Below, one piece after another: positions 47,552-58,352 of a stretch of DNA of 64,000 nt. The first letter of the stretch is position 1. Each line of letters starts with the position of its first letter. The position numbers and the translations under genes are program-made. The stretch comes from Cylicocyclus nassatus (taxonomy: Eukaryota > Nematoda > Chromadorea > Rhabditida > Strongylidae): NCBI GenBank assembly GCA_958299035.1, contig CATQJL010000305.1:59722486-59786485 (forward strand). The letters run 5' to 3'. The notes beneath the pieces were generated by a model. It was given only the letters and a program-made list of their open reading frames with translations. It did no database searches and was not told the DNA's origin.

Positions 47552-49456
47552 TCCTTAACAGCGTTCCGTACTTTTACAGAATTTAATCAATGCTATTCTT
47601 CTCATACAATGGATGATACGTAAAAGCGGTAAATGATTGGAAAATGCCGCTTGCTTTTCGTCACCAAGGATGCCCCTATATAGTACTTCTAGAGTAAACA
47701 TTAAAGACTGACGATAATATTAGAACGGAAAGTGCAGCGAGCAACAAAAAGAAACCTATGAAGGTGCTGTCAAATCCGCGTAATGTTTGCATTATGATGA
47801 CTAAACTTCAAAACATGCATAAATAAAAACTAGCATAACATAAATCGTGTGTACATATCTACCATAGCATTTTTCGAGATGCACTAAAAGAAAGCTTCTT
47901 TGCATCAGTTGAATAAAGTGAACGATACGTAAACTGCAACATAGCTTGGCGAGATAGCTTGCTTTCCTCAAAATTAGAGCCATACAGATTACGTTGACCC
48001 TTACTCAGATTCAGTTGTGGTTTAGGATGCATGTCGTTGAATAGAAGATCAACATTGCTATCGATCAAATACATATAATCGTTTAAGCGGCGAATTAGCA
48101 CTTATGAAAATAATGTATTTGCAATCATCTAACAAGGGTACACGCTATTAGCTTTTAGGAGAATCAACGAATTAGCTAGCCCTATAGCCGTACTCATCAA
48201 TAAACGCTGAGGGTAAACCTTACCCTTGAGGGTAATTTTTACCCCACAAAAGACGAAACCCATATACACAAAGCACAGGTTTATCCTCAAGGGCAGGTTT
48301 AACCTCAACGCTTCTACCCTTGAGGGTAAACCTTGCCTTGGAAAGAAATCAATTTGCAAACCCGTACTCATAAACGTGGCTTATCAAGGTAAATTCAATT
48401 CTGGCATGGAGCAAAACTGAATTTACCCTGACACTTCCTACAAACATAAAGTGATCTCTCGATGTATCATTCAGTCTTAAGGATGTTGTTTTGATATCAA
48501 GCATCTATTTCTAATAACTATTATCTCAAGCTACTTCCTAAGTCCTCTTTTCGTCTCATATTACTCTTTTCGTATCATATTACAAAAACTAGGATGATTG
48601 TTTGGTATTTTGTTGCTCAGCTTCACGTTTATCTATTGAGCTACGATAGCGTGATCATGTACCAAATCATTTACTAAACGAGTTTGGGACCAAAATTTGA
48701 ACGAGGAAGTTCCATATTATGAAAATCTTCCGAGTTGTTGGGCTTGTTCGCCATATCAAAGCCCTTAGTTAAACATGTACTTTATTCAAAACTAAATCTT
48801 TTGCTATAACAACGGCCGAATATAATACCGATGATAACGCTGCAAGAAAACGGGAAAAGAGGCCATAGCAAGTTTTAGACACATATAATTATAGAATGTG
48901 TTTGTTCTCAAAAGAGCATCACTGGGAGTGATTGGTGCATTGAGAAATCACTTGATGTTTGTACAAACAGTCAGAATGATCAGTCTTGCTCTATGCTAGA
49001 GCTAAACTTATTTTGATGAGCCACGTTTGTGAATACAGATTAATCGCTTACTGCGGTAAGGTTTACCCTCAAGGGTAGGATTTACCCTCATACTCGCACA
49101 TACTATAGTTTTTTACATGCTCGTACCTATGGTTATAAATGGCTGCGAAGAGCGCGCGCCATGATCCGATGCGAATCTCGCTTCCGCGCGGGATCTCGTC
49201 GATTGATAGCACACACCCTCTCAGACACTCGCGGTTGACTCGCGCAGGGGATCCGCCCACAAAATGGACGTTCGCGGCAAAATCCGGTGGACCGGCGATA
49301 GCATCATTTTAGTTTCGTCCGGATTTTGGTGCGATTTTTTCGCGACGGGCGAGGAGGTTTCGAAACAACGCACCTATACGTCGACGTATTGATCAATTCT
49401 TCCCTGCATTTGTTGCATTTGTTTTTTTTCTTGGATGAAACTATACTTAGCAAAGC
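47552..49456. other. Intergenic, with palindromic ACCCTTGAGGGTA motifs
   Basis: No gene was seen. TACCCTTGAGGGTAA-type palindromes cluster at 48210-48330 and again near 49062-49090. CGTACTCATAAACGTGGCT near 48363 recurs inverted near 49012. They may be the two ends of a diverged mobile element. Confidence 0.45.
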
Positions 49457-51522
49457 ATGTCTTTCCAGAGACGTTCCATGCCGATAAAAACCAGGCTTAG
49501 ACCAAAGAGAATCAGCTTGAGACGCTCATTTCGAACGCGTCCTTCTGATCACACGGCCATTATCTGCGTTGATCATCATCCGGAAGTAAAGGTGAACCCT
49601 TTTTCTCTCTTTCTAGAAGTTATATTTCATTCTTAGATTGTTTTGCTTGCTTACTTTAGCTGATTACTGGACTTTGAGTATTTATGCTAACGTGTACTAT
49701 TTTGGTTTTCAAGCGCTTTTACGAAAACGAATGGGATGACGATTTTGCGTTGCGATCCCCGAAGCCAAGAAGGGAACGCCGACCTAAGCATAATCCTGTT
49801 CTTGAGGAGGTCGGAAGAGTTTCCGCATTATGATTACCATGATTCACCTATGATATAAGCTCATTCCAGGATTTTATAGAAGAGGAAGAAGAGAATGTTA
49901 ATGACAATGATGAAAGCCGCGAGAATGTCGATTCACAAGTGGATAGTGATCTTCCGGCCGTGCAAGAGCTGAATGAGAAGGCATGTTTTTATTTATGAAA
50001 CTGAGAAAGTAATGTTCTTCTTTTGCGGTTGCTCATTTCTTAAAATGGTATGAGCTTACAAGACAGTCATTTTCGAAATTTTGGAGGTTATGCGATTTTT
50101 GAACTGCGGTTGCTTGTAATGCTTTTTCTGAACTTCTTAAAGCAGATTTTTCATCACATGAAGAATGTCATCTACGGTTCAACTCTGTGCAAAAACTGGC
50201 ATCAATATTGCCGGTTCCAGTTCCATATTATTTATAGTACACAATTCCAGTTCAAAATTTACCTGGCATAGCTCACATTTATCGTACCGCATCTCACGAG
50301 TTTAGAAAAATCACTCATTTGACTCTCGCCTTTTTTTTCAGTGAGTTCGGTCCATGCAAGTTCTGCGCAAACCACTCGAAAGGAGCAAAGGCTTTGAGCA
50401 AGCTCAGAGCAATTTTTTGAAACACGTTATTGTGTTTTGAGCATTCTGTGATAAACTGCCACACATGCTCATAAATAGTTTGATACTAAATATAAAAACA
50501 CGTTGATCTGGCATCGTGAGAGTGCACCACCCTTCAAGGTCTTTAGCCACTATTCTCAGTCAACGAGGAAAAATTATTGGTTTCAGAGTTCAATATGGTT
50601 GAAGCCATGGAAAAGTGGCAGAGACCAAAACGCGCGCACAAGCATGATCATTTCCTTTTGGTGCTCGACTTTTTGCGCCACTTCTTTCTAAATGTAAGCG
50701 ACAGATAGATGAAGATGATAAGGTCGTCTTGTGATCACCGCTTAGGCCTGCGAACCACCTACGGAAATTCAACAGTACGCCTGTAGACAGAGCGGGAAGA
50801 AGGAGAAATTTGACCATCTTAAGGACCTCCCGGAAGGATTAGTCGATTTAATAAGTGGGTCAATGTGTGTTTGAGTACATTACTTTCAATAACTGATTTA
50901 GGTTTCATCCTTGACGCCCTTGGCCTACACCGCGACCAGCTTCTGCGGACGCCAGATGAGCATAAACGGAATCCAAATAAGTATGTATGTTCTCGAAAGA
51001 CCTTCATGTACACTAGAATTTAGGTGGTGGTTGGACTTAGCCGAAAATGACGACGCTTGCGAAAAATTATTCGACGTCCTCTCGAGGAAAGAGTAGTATG
51101 GAGCGGTAAGGCGAGGATAGCAAATGGGAGAGCTTTGTGAGTTTTCTCATAAGGAAAGCGATACTTCTGAACTATATTTTTGCAGGGAAGACATCGGGAG
51201 GTATCATTTTGACCCTGATAGGTCCATGCTCCTTCCATCAAAGGTAATTCGTTTGTTTTATACGATCCTGGTAACAATAATTTTTTATTTTCAGAAAAAG
51301 CGCGTCATGGTCGAAGGCAGCAGTGTTACCAAAGAAAGCGTAACGATCCAGAAGACTGAAAACGTTGAAGATGAAGATGAAGTAGTCGTAAAAATTAATG
51401 CTGTTGTCATTCTTAACCGTAGTTCTTTTGTAACCTTGTGTCGTGATTGCGGTGCTTTGATTCCTGTCTCATTTCGATGTTATTGTAAACGCTACTCGAG
51501 AAGATCATGTGGTATTTGCTAA
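49457..51522 (+). CDS. Multi-exon gene of unknown function with acidic and Cys-rich regions
   Basis: Supported exons: 49457-49591, 49714-49809, 49870-49984, 50143-about 50219, 50547-50693, 50746-50854, 50902-50980, 51024-51092, 51186-51243 and 51295-51522 (TAA). The last six join in frame with GT-AG introns of about 40-95 bases. The start follows ACTTAG by 6 bases. The protein has a basic N-terminus, an acidic stretch (EEEEENVNDNDE), a helical middle (WWLDLAENDDACEKLF) and a C-terminal tail with seven cysteines (LCRDCG...CYCKR...CGIC). The part at 50220-50546 is unresolved: the frame of the 50143 exon meets a TAG at 50235 and stays open beyond it to 50402 (GPCKFCANHS). I do not recognise the family. 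Confidence 0.65.
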
Positions 51523-51526
51523 TAAA
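51521..51526 (+). terminator. Polyadenylation signal AATAAA overlapping the stop codon
   Basis: TAATAAA: the TAA at 51520-51522 overlaps AATAAA. Such short 3' ends occur in compact nematode genes, though cleavage normally lies 10-20 bases further on. Confidence 0.5.
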
Positions 51527-52600
51527 TTTTATGACGTAAGACTGGGTTTATCAGCAGAAAAAAAACAAGCGTGGGAAACGGGACCCAACGTGACCAAGGA
51601 CTCAAGGCAAGTCAATCTCAAACTCTTAATTGTGACACAATAAATGAAAGTTTGGCTTTGCACAAAAGGAATGTAGCCTTCAAAGTGTGTTCCACTTACA
51701 AGGCAGCCATTAGAAGAGATTAGCTGCAAATATAGGTTACCAAGAGTAAGTGCTAGCCTCTAAGTAAGTATTGTAGCTGGTTTTAAGTTATAGCTTTGCC
51801 TTCTTCAAGGCAATCGCGATATGAGTTTTAGGACAATAATTCTATCTTTAATATAAATTACTCCAGTTTTCTTGTTCTACGATAGTGCTTCCATAGCCCT
51901 CATTCGTGAACTCATGTATGGAAGGATGAGTCTTAGGAAGCATAAGTTTTGACACTTGTGTGTTTATTCCATACAGCCAACTTGCTTCTTTGCCGCTCTA
52001 GTTCTCACTCTGAGAACCACGTCTTAGGTTGCACTACTGCGAAGCAGCCAAAAAAAGAACTTTCTTGCGCATGCAATACAATGAAACTCCCCTTGAGCGT
52101 ATTTGGCAATGCGAAAAATCTGGTCTGTGCCTTGCACTTTACTCTGAAAGCCAAAGCCCAAGTTCGTGAACGAAATCCATGTTCTGTGATAGTTCCGAAT
52201 AATCTCAAGCAAGCATGCATGCAGATGCCGTTCAACTGACGGGGAAGGATACATGGTGACCGTGGCTTTCGTTATGTGACTTAAGCCATGACATCCGAGT
52301 TGAAACGCTGATCTCAAAGTCGTGTTCGTTCTCTGTGGAACGAAGAAAAACCGTATTTACCTGCACATGACGCGTTTGAATAGGAAGGTTGCTAAAGGTG
52401 TGTGTCCAATGCTCTAGTGGCTAGCGCTGTTGCTTGTTGCACAGTATATGCCGGTTTGATCTTGGTCACTGCGAAAAATTTTGCGTTCGATTTTCGAGCG
52501 TTAACTCTTCAGACAAGTGTTCCGTAAATAAAAAACATCGAGATCAGCGCTTTAAGACAAGGATTTTAATACATATATATATTAGTTTATAAACTCTGTC
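51527..52600. other. Intergenic, no gene recognised
   Basis: No supported exon. Part of 51990-52240 is open on both strands without coding character. Confidence 0.4.
52408..52464 (+). other. tRNA-like fragment (possible SINE head or tRNA pseudogene)
   Basis: GCTCTAGTGGCTAGCGC resembles an A box region, and GCCGGTTTGATCTTGG about 35 bases on resembles a B box. No full cloverleaf with a 7 bp acceptor stem could be drawn, so it is not called a tRNA. Confidence 0.25.
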
Positions 52601-52609
52601 ACGTATTCA

Positions 52610-53000
52610 AGGCAGCGGCTCGGCAGAATGACAACTTTGATATATTCATCATTCTCGGTTCCCGTGTATGAGCTAACTCCAAGACTGTACTTTGCAGCTT
52701 CAAAAGGTATCAATAGCCCGCTTTTCCAGACGTGAAAAGAGCTATTTTTGGGCGGACCGCGTATCTGCCCTCCAGAGCGCGGTTGACTCGTGGGTACGGT
52801 GGGTACAGCATCCCCGCTCATGAGACAATCGCGCTCCACAGGACAGATACGCGGTCCGCCCAAAAATAGCGCTTTTCACGTCTGGAAAAGCGGGTTAGTG
52901 ATATTTTTGAAGCTGCAAAGCACAGTCTTGGACTTAGCTCATCCACGGGAACCGAGAATGATGAATATCCCAAAGTTGTCATTCTGCCGAGCCGCTGCCT
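52610..53000. mobile_element. Older TTAA-family MITE (AGGCAGCGGCTCGGC ends)
   Basis: Ends AGGCAGCGGCTCGGCAGAAT and its reverse complement. The flanks TTCA (52606-52609) and TTTAA look like a decayed TTAA duplication. Arms of about 180 bp contain GGGCGGACCGCGTATCTG. Confidence 0.7.
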
Positions 53001-53135
53001 TTTAATTGTGGTTGCTTTCATTAACTACACCGATTCGAAAAAAACTGCACTGGTACTAATCATTGTAAGGCTGTACCTAAACACCAGTGGCGGAGAAGGC
53101 ATAGCTACCCCTTTTGCTCAGACAATTGCATCGGA

Positions 53136-53312
53136 AAGTTCGCGGCCTCAAAGCGTGCCACATGGCGCGCCGCGGCCCCTAAAATTTCAGCCGCGCACGC
53201 CGCGGCCCATGTATATTTTAACGGGAACGCCGCGGCCGAAGTCGAAATTGGAAAGAGCTTACCGGGAGAGTCGCGGCCCAATCATCTCACTCGGCGTGCC
53301 GCGGGCCTTATC
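53136..53312 (+). repeat. Imperfect ~31 bp repeat with CCGCGGCC cores
   Basis: CGCCGCGGCCC or close variants occur near 53140, 53170, 53200, 53228, 53270 and 53300, mostly about 30 bases apart, with A/T-rich spacers. The open frame across it simply reads the repeat. Confidence 0.55.
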
Positions 53313-53842
53313 AAAGGCCACACTTCTTACACGCTGTAACTTAAGGCGCAACCCGCGTGAGGTACGCCGCAGTGATGGGGCTACCCTAAGTGTTTGTCGG
53401 TCTGGCAATCGATTCTCAGGTTGAGTTGTGTGACAGTTGAGTTTATATGCTCGCGAAACAAACTTCAGCAATCGGTTGGCTGTTATCGGCAACAGTAGAT
53501 GATGTCGACAAATGAGCTAACAAGTTGCTCAATTTGTACTCAGTCGTTGTCATGAAAGAGAGGCCAAAATTATTTCACTCTTCCTAGGTCTCACAAGCAT
53601 GCAAATCGGGTCAACTATCGGGCGCTTATAGGATGCATCGCGGTCACTTATCGGGCCCAATATCAGTTTATACTGGGCAGCTCGTGGCATGAATGATTGG
53701 TGGCCGAACAAGCACCCGCGAACTTCCCGATGCAATTGTCTGGATGGATATAAACTTTGGGCATGAAATATGGAACTGTGCAAATGACTTGTTCTATAGT
53801 GATAATAATGATTTGTAAAATTTTATCTCTTGGAGTGTCTCG

Positions 53843-54708
53843 CAGGGCCCGGCACATATCGTCTGGAAGCGTTGCTTCGTTTTTGGAGCAAAAAGCAGAG
53901 GGGATTTCGTTTTTGACCAATCGGGGCCGAGCACAAAGAATAAGCTCCATTTAGTTGAACACAAGCTTTTCGGACAGGTTACACGATTGACATGCTCTAT
54001 CGTGTATGACGAAAAGTGCACGCGATTTGAAAGCAAGGCTGAAATAAACAAATTGCTTGTTTACAGCGCACACAGAATCATTTGGCACCAAAATTGAACT
54101 GCATACTCAGATTATTTGCGGAAGGATTATGTGAAATTATTCAAGAACTTATGTGAAGGTAATACCTTTTCCAAAATTAGATCGTCTCCAGACGGTCACC
54201 AGACGATCTGAAATCGTCTGGAGCATATATTTTCGTCACGTCACATAAGTTTCGAATCTTTTTAGCATGGACGGATGCCCCGGTCAAGAATCTATAAGAT
54301 ATCGCGCTCCAGCGTCAACTTTCCTGCATCTCTCCTTTTGAATTTTCATTTCAGTTCTAGCTTTTTTTCAATATTTTGATGATTTTTTCCATTCTTCTTT
54401 CTTTTTCATCTTCTTTCTTCAGCTCGTGATCTATTTTGATCGTTCTATGACATTGTAAGGCTTTATGGAGCAAAATTCTGTGGATTTTGTGGTTTTTCTT
54501 TGAGAGCTTAAGCTGAAATTGCGAGATTCTCAGCTTGCAGCAGGTAAATGGTTTTGTCAAGAACTAGATGAGTATGCAAGGATCCTACAATCGGGGGGGG
54601 GGGGGGGGGAGGGATAGAGCAAGGGTCATGGGGGACTTCGTAAAATTTGCAAAAGTCACGGGGACTTCGTTTTCAAAAACCCTAGAAACGGACTGGTGCC
54701 GGGCCCTG
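53843..54708. mobile_element. hAT-like element 2 (CAGGGCCCGGCA ends) with internal hairpin set
   Basis: A perfect 8 bp GTGTCTCG lies at 53835-53842 and 54709-54716. Ends CAGGGCCCGGCACATATCG and GGTGCCGGGCCCTG. The other arm of the duplication lacks the element. At 54179-54221 a set ATCGTCTCCAGACG / CCAGACGATCT / ATCGTCTGG lies between TTATGTGAA and TCACATAA. ATCGTCTGG also occurs just inside the left end (53858-53866). A poly-G run lies near 54595. Confidence 0.87.
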
Positions 54709-54907
54709 GTGTCTCGGTAAAAAGTTTTTTGCGCTTGTGTGGCTGACTTTATAAGCGCTCGGAAATCAGAAAATTTTGTCCCCCCCCCCCCCTTTATTTC
54801 CAAAAAAAAATTCTCCGACAGCTGCTAAACAGCTTTACAATCATTTGCAAACATATGGGTAATAATACTGCATGATTTCTATTTTTTGAGATATGGAGCG
54901 GCAGGTA

Positions 54908-55158
54908 TCGTCGTCTCCCCGGTGTACGTTGGGCGGAGCATTTATGGACATTTGAACACGTTAGTGACTTGTTAAACCTCTACCGCAAAGCATGGTTCTT
55001 TGTACTCTCTAAACTGCCACGCATATATGCTGTTGTTATACGGGCGGAGTTGCGAGAGATTACAAAGAACAGTGCTTTGCAGTAGAGGGTTAACAAGTTT
55101 ACCAACGTGTCCAAATGTCCGCAAAAGCTCCGCCCAACGTACACCGGGGAGACGACGA
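54908..55158. mobile_element. TA-inserting MITE (TCGTCGTCTCCCCGG ends)
   Basis: TA at 54906-54907 and 55159-55160. The other arm has the empty site GGAGCAGG-TA-ACAAAC (minus strand, near 47096). Ends TCGTCGTCTCCCCGGTGTAC and its reverse complement. 251 bp. Confidence 0.88.
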
Positions 55159-56123
55159 TAACAAACTCAAACTCAAATTTTGCTAATGTGCTGGGAGTTC
55201 CGCCCAACGTAATTCTATCCTAGGATTTGCTCCACATCACAATGAAACTTGGAGCTTGTCGGATTTGTAGATTTGTAACCCATAGTTTAAAGCTTCGGAC
55301 TTTACAACCAGCTCCTGGAAAAATGAAGCGTATTGTAAATGCGACAAAGTTATATGTTTACTGATTTCAAGGGCTAAAAAGTCTACAAACAATGTTTATG
55401 ATCCTTCTTTCCTACTGCTCCTCATTAATAATCTTGAATAGTTGCTTTGCATGACCAACAATGCTTGAAAAATGGCATGGAAAGCAGCCAGGCATGTGGA
55501 CGAAGAATCTAGCAGCTCTTACATGATGGTTCTCATTATGGTAGGGTGTAATTTTCTTTAATCGTCTGGACAACTTTTCTGAAAACTGTAGAATTTATAA
55601 CAACATTCCATTAGTTATCAATGCTATTTCTTGTAGGTGAATGAAGCATGGAATCAAGTTTTAGAAGGAACCAATTAATATTATTTTGTTGTACTGCACG
55701 GTGGATCCACTTGCGAAAAGACGTAAGTTGCTTTTTGAAGTTTTCATTATGCTTCTCTCAAGCTAGCTATCTTTGTTGTCGGGATTCTACGATATATTGC
55801 AACTAGCATCAATATTGACCAGTCTAAAATGAATGAAGCTCATGAGGGTTCTTCCAGTAAAAAAACTTCTTTAGGGGTGTTCAAGACAGAGCTTGGACAA
55901 TTTCGGACATATGGATTTCTCACTTAAAAACTGATGTGCGGATAAAGCGAGAAAAGTTTGAATCTCAGCTCAGGGTGGTTACTCGAGGTCACTCAATGTG
56001 CATGACTTATATAAATTATGTCTTTGCATAGAAATTTTGCATTTGTTCATCATTTGTTAGGTGTAAAGTAATTTCTTTCCAAGAAATGTCGAAGAATAGT
56101 GGAAAGAAATTTAACAGATAATG

Positions 56124-56418
56124 TGTATCGGTGGTTCGTAGGCCTTAGTATGGCCTGAGGCGAAATAGCGCCTCTTGATTTGTGTTATATAGAACACGTA
56201 AGCATTTAAGCTTTATTGAGTCAGACGACGTGCACGTGTTAGTGCAGTGGTAGAATGCTATAGGTTATAGGCGTGGCGAAGTATGTTGGTGAGATCTGGG
56301 CAGTAAGCAGTCTTATATCACAGCAGGTCATGCTTATGGCATGACCTTTACGGCACTTATTCAGTGAGATGCTGGTAAAGTGATACACATGTAAAAAGGT
56401 GCCGACAATGTCGGCACA
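56124..56418 (-). repeat. 3' LTR (relative to the minus-strand element)
   Basis: 295 bp. It contains the palindrome GTGCCGACATTGTCGGCAC at one end and the stop codon of the gag-like frame. Confidence 0.85.
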
Positions 56419-57326
56419 CTCCCGCCGGCAGAAGGAATGAGGATTGAAATGGTGAAAGTAGTATCAATAAAATGCAGCAAAATATAACAACAATTGTTCA
56501 TGAAGCAATGCCGTTTGTCCGGATCCCTTAATGGTCGTTGTTGCACTGCGACGCCATTGAAGATGAGGCTTTGGCGAGTTGAACGGCGACCATGAAATGG
56601 GAAGGAAGACGGCTGTGAGCTAGAATGTCGTAGAATACCATGCTTTCGTAGATCGTAAGCTAGTGAATACATATGGAGAAATCCGCAAGCACACTTCTTA
56701 TCGTGGCTAATCTTGCTCGATATTGCAACTTTTTGCCTTTTAGTGACAGCGGTGTTTGCCTGTAGCATTCCTGAGGTAATGACCTGGGCTGAGGTCATTC
56801 TCCAGTCTGCAGTAGCTCGTAGATTGCTATCATCGTCTTCAACCTCGGACTTGGAGTTTTTGGTACCATTTTCATTGTTGCTTTCACGATTGACTTCTTG
56901 CGTCGCATCATTGAGATACTCCTTCTCTTTTGTTGTGTGGTCTTGCAGAAGATGAACAAACATACGAGCGTTGGTAATGGTTTTGAAAAAGCTTATCTGT
57001 TCTTCAAGTGCGTTCCATTCCTCCGCCATTACCTTCCTCGCAGCTTCGGATCCAACTTCCTCAATCCTTTCCATCAATATCTCGTAGTCCATCTGTAGCA
57101 ATTCGATGCTCTCTTTGACTTTCTCTTTGGATTTTGCAAGCATATCCGGATGTGAAGTGCATAATTCTTGGCGCCCTCGATCGTCTGGAATGTTTTTGTT
57201 CTCACCGTGGCACGCATACTTCTGCAGTAGTTCCGCGAGTTCCTTGGTGGACGTTGTGAATATATCTTTCAGGAAAGGCGAAATCCTTATCGCTCTTGTA
57301 GTTGTGCTGCTTTTTCGAGCAAGCAC
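56361..57326 (-). CDS. gag-like protein of the LTR element (321 residues)
   Basis: The frame starts at 57326 just inside the element and ends in the 3' LTR. Residues about 30-130 are charged and helical (LLQKYACHGENKN, EEWNALEEQISFF), as in capsid or gag coiled regions. KCACGFLHM...LRKHGILRH (about 212-235) has Cys/His spacing reminiscent of a zinc-binding knuckle but not a standard one. The C-terminal third is of low quality and may be read-through. No pol domain follows. Confidence 0.55.
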   Translation of the reverse strand: MLARKSSTTTRAIRISPFLKDIFTTSTKELAELLQKYACHGENKNIPDDRGRQELCTSHPDMLAKSKEKVKESIELLQMDYEILMERIEEVGSEAARKVMAEEWNALEEQISFFKTITNARMFVHLLQDHTTKEKEYLNDATQEVNRESNNENGTKNSKSEVEDDDSNLRATADWRMTSAQVITSGMLQANTAVTKRQKVAISSKISHDKKCACGFLHMYSLAYDLRKHGILRHSSSQPSSFPFHGRRSTRQSLIFNGVAVQQRPLRDPDKRHCFMNNCCYILLHFIDTTFTISILIPSAGGSVPTLSAPFYMCITLPASH

Positions 57327-57356
57327 GTATCGGTCTTATTTGGCCGATGCACCAAA

Positions 57357-57651
57357 TGTATCGTTGGTTCGTAGGCCTTAGTATGGCCTGAGGCGAAATA
57401 GCGCCTCTTGATTTGTGTTATGTAGAACACGTAAGCATTTAAGCTTTATTGAGTCAGACGACGTGCACGTGTTAGTGCAGTGGTAGAATGCTATAGGTTA
57501 TAGGCGTGGCGAAGTATGTTGGTGAGATCTGGGCAGTAAGCAGTCTTATATCACAGCAGGTCATGCTTATGGCATGACCTTTACGGCACTTATTCAGTGA
57601 GATGCTGGTAAAGTGATACACATGTAAAAAGGTGCCGACAATGTCGGCACA
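57357..57651 (-). repeat. 5' LTR (relative to the minus-strand element)
   Basis: 295 bp, two visible differences from the other LTR (GTTGGTTCG against GGTGGTTCG, and TATGTAG against TATATAG). Confidence 0.85.
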
Positions 57652-57830
57652 TAATGACACCCATAACATCACATGTACACCAATAAGTGTACACTAATAA
57701 TTCAACGTCTATACATCTCTCATTATTACAAGCATACCTTCAATAGTCTAGAGACAGGTCGTCAAAAGTGAAGGTTGTTTGAGCATCTGACGTCATAAAT
57801 AGTGAAGGTTGTTTATAGAAGACTAGCTGG

Positions 57831-58239
57831 CTTACCCGGCTCCGCCATATGTTCCAAATAGAAGGTTCCATTTCTTAACCGATCCGGACCAAACTTGGCA
57901 CACATACACTTCGGGCCCCGGCGGGTGTCATAGGCTACTTCTCGTCATCGATCGATGTCGATTTTATCGATTTTTTGCAAAATTTGAGCTACGGGGCTGG
58001 GAGTTGGCAGAGGGGTGTAATCGAGCATGCTGATCATCCCCACGGGGTGATCAGCATGCTCGAATACCCCCCTGTGCCAACTCCCAGCCCCGTAGCTCAA
58101 ATTTTGCAAAAAATCGATAAAATCGACATCGATCGATGACGAGAAGTAGCCTATGACACCCGCCGGGGCCCGAAGTGTATGTGTGCTAAGTTTGGTCCCG
58201 ATCGGTTCAGAAATGGAATTTTCTATTCGGAACATACGT

Positions 58240-58292
<53 letters not shown>

Positions 58293-58352
58293 AAGACAGA
58301 CAGACAGACAGACATACAGACATACAAACAGACCAGCTTTATATATAAGATT
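57831..58352 (+). mobile_element. Microsatellite-ended foldback element (HINE/mini-me-like), short copy
   Basis: Starts CTAGCTGGCTTACCCGGC and ends in a (CAGA)n tract plus CCAGCTTTATATATAAG. One core unit per arm and a central GAGCATGCTGATCA hairpin at 58022-58064. Inserted into the hAT-like element; the first copy of that element (near 12515) lacks it. Confidence 0.7.
58237..58325 (+). repeat. (CAGA)n microsatellite
   Basis: About 20 CAGA units with few interruptions, at the right end of the foldback element. Confidence 0.92.

Larger units (their letters stand above)
56124..57651 (-). mobile_element. Young non-autonomous LTR retrotransposon
   Basis: Two 295 bp direct repeats (56124-56418 and 57357-57651) flank a 938 bp interior. 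The LTRs start TG and end CA, and TAATG is duplicated at 56119-56123 and 57652-57656. The LTRs differ at only two visible positions. On the minus strand the interior begins TTTGGTGCATCGGCC, a likely primer-binding zone, and a purine-rich GGCGGGAG precedes the 3' LTR. Only a gag-like frame is present; protease, reverse transcriptase and integrase are absent. It sits in intron 3 of cystatin copy 3. Confidence 0.88.

Noticed and set aside
50911..51096. Continuous open frame across 50911-51096
   Set aside because: It reads through a 43-base intron; the spliced alternative keeps phase across five exons.
51100..51120. Strong-looking donor GCGGTAAGG near 51105
   Set aside because: It lies after an in-frame TAG; the weaker donor at 51093 keeps the frame into the next exon.
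52408..52464. Functional tRNA gene
   Set aside because: Box-like motifs are present but no complete cloverleaf could be formed.
53008..53424. 138-residue frame with repeated TPRP motifs
   Set aside because: Reads through a ~31 bp DNA repeat, with no start context, splice sites or homologue.
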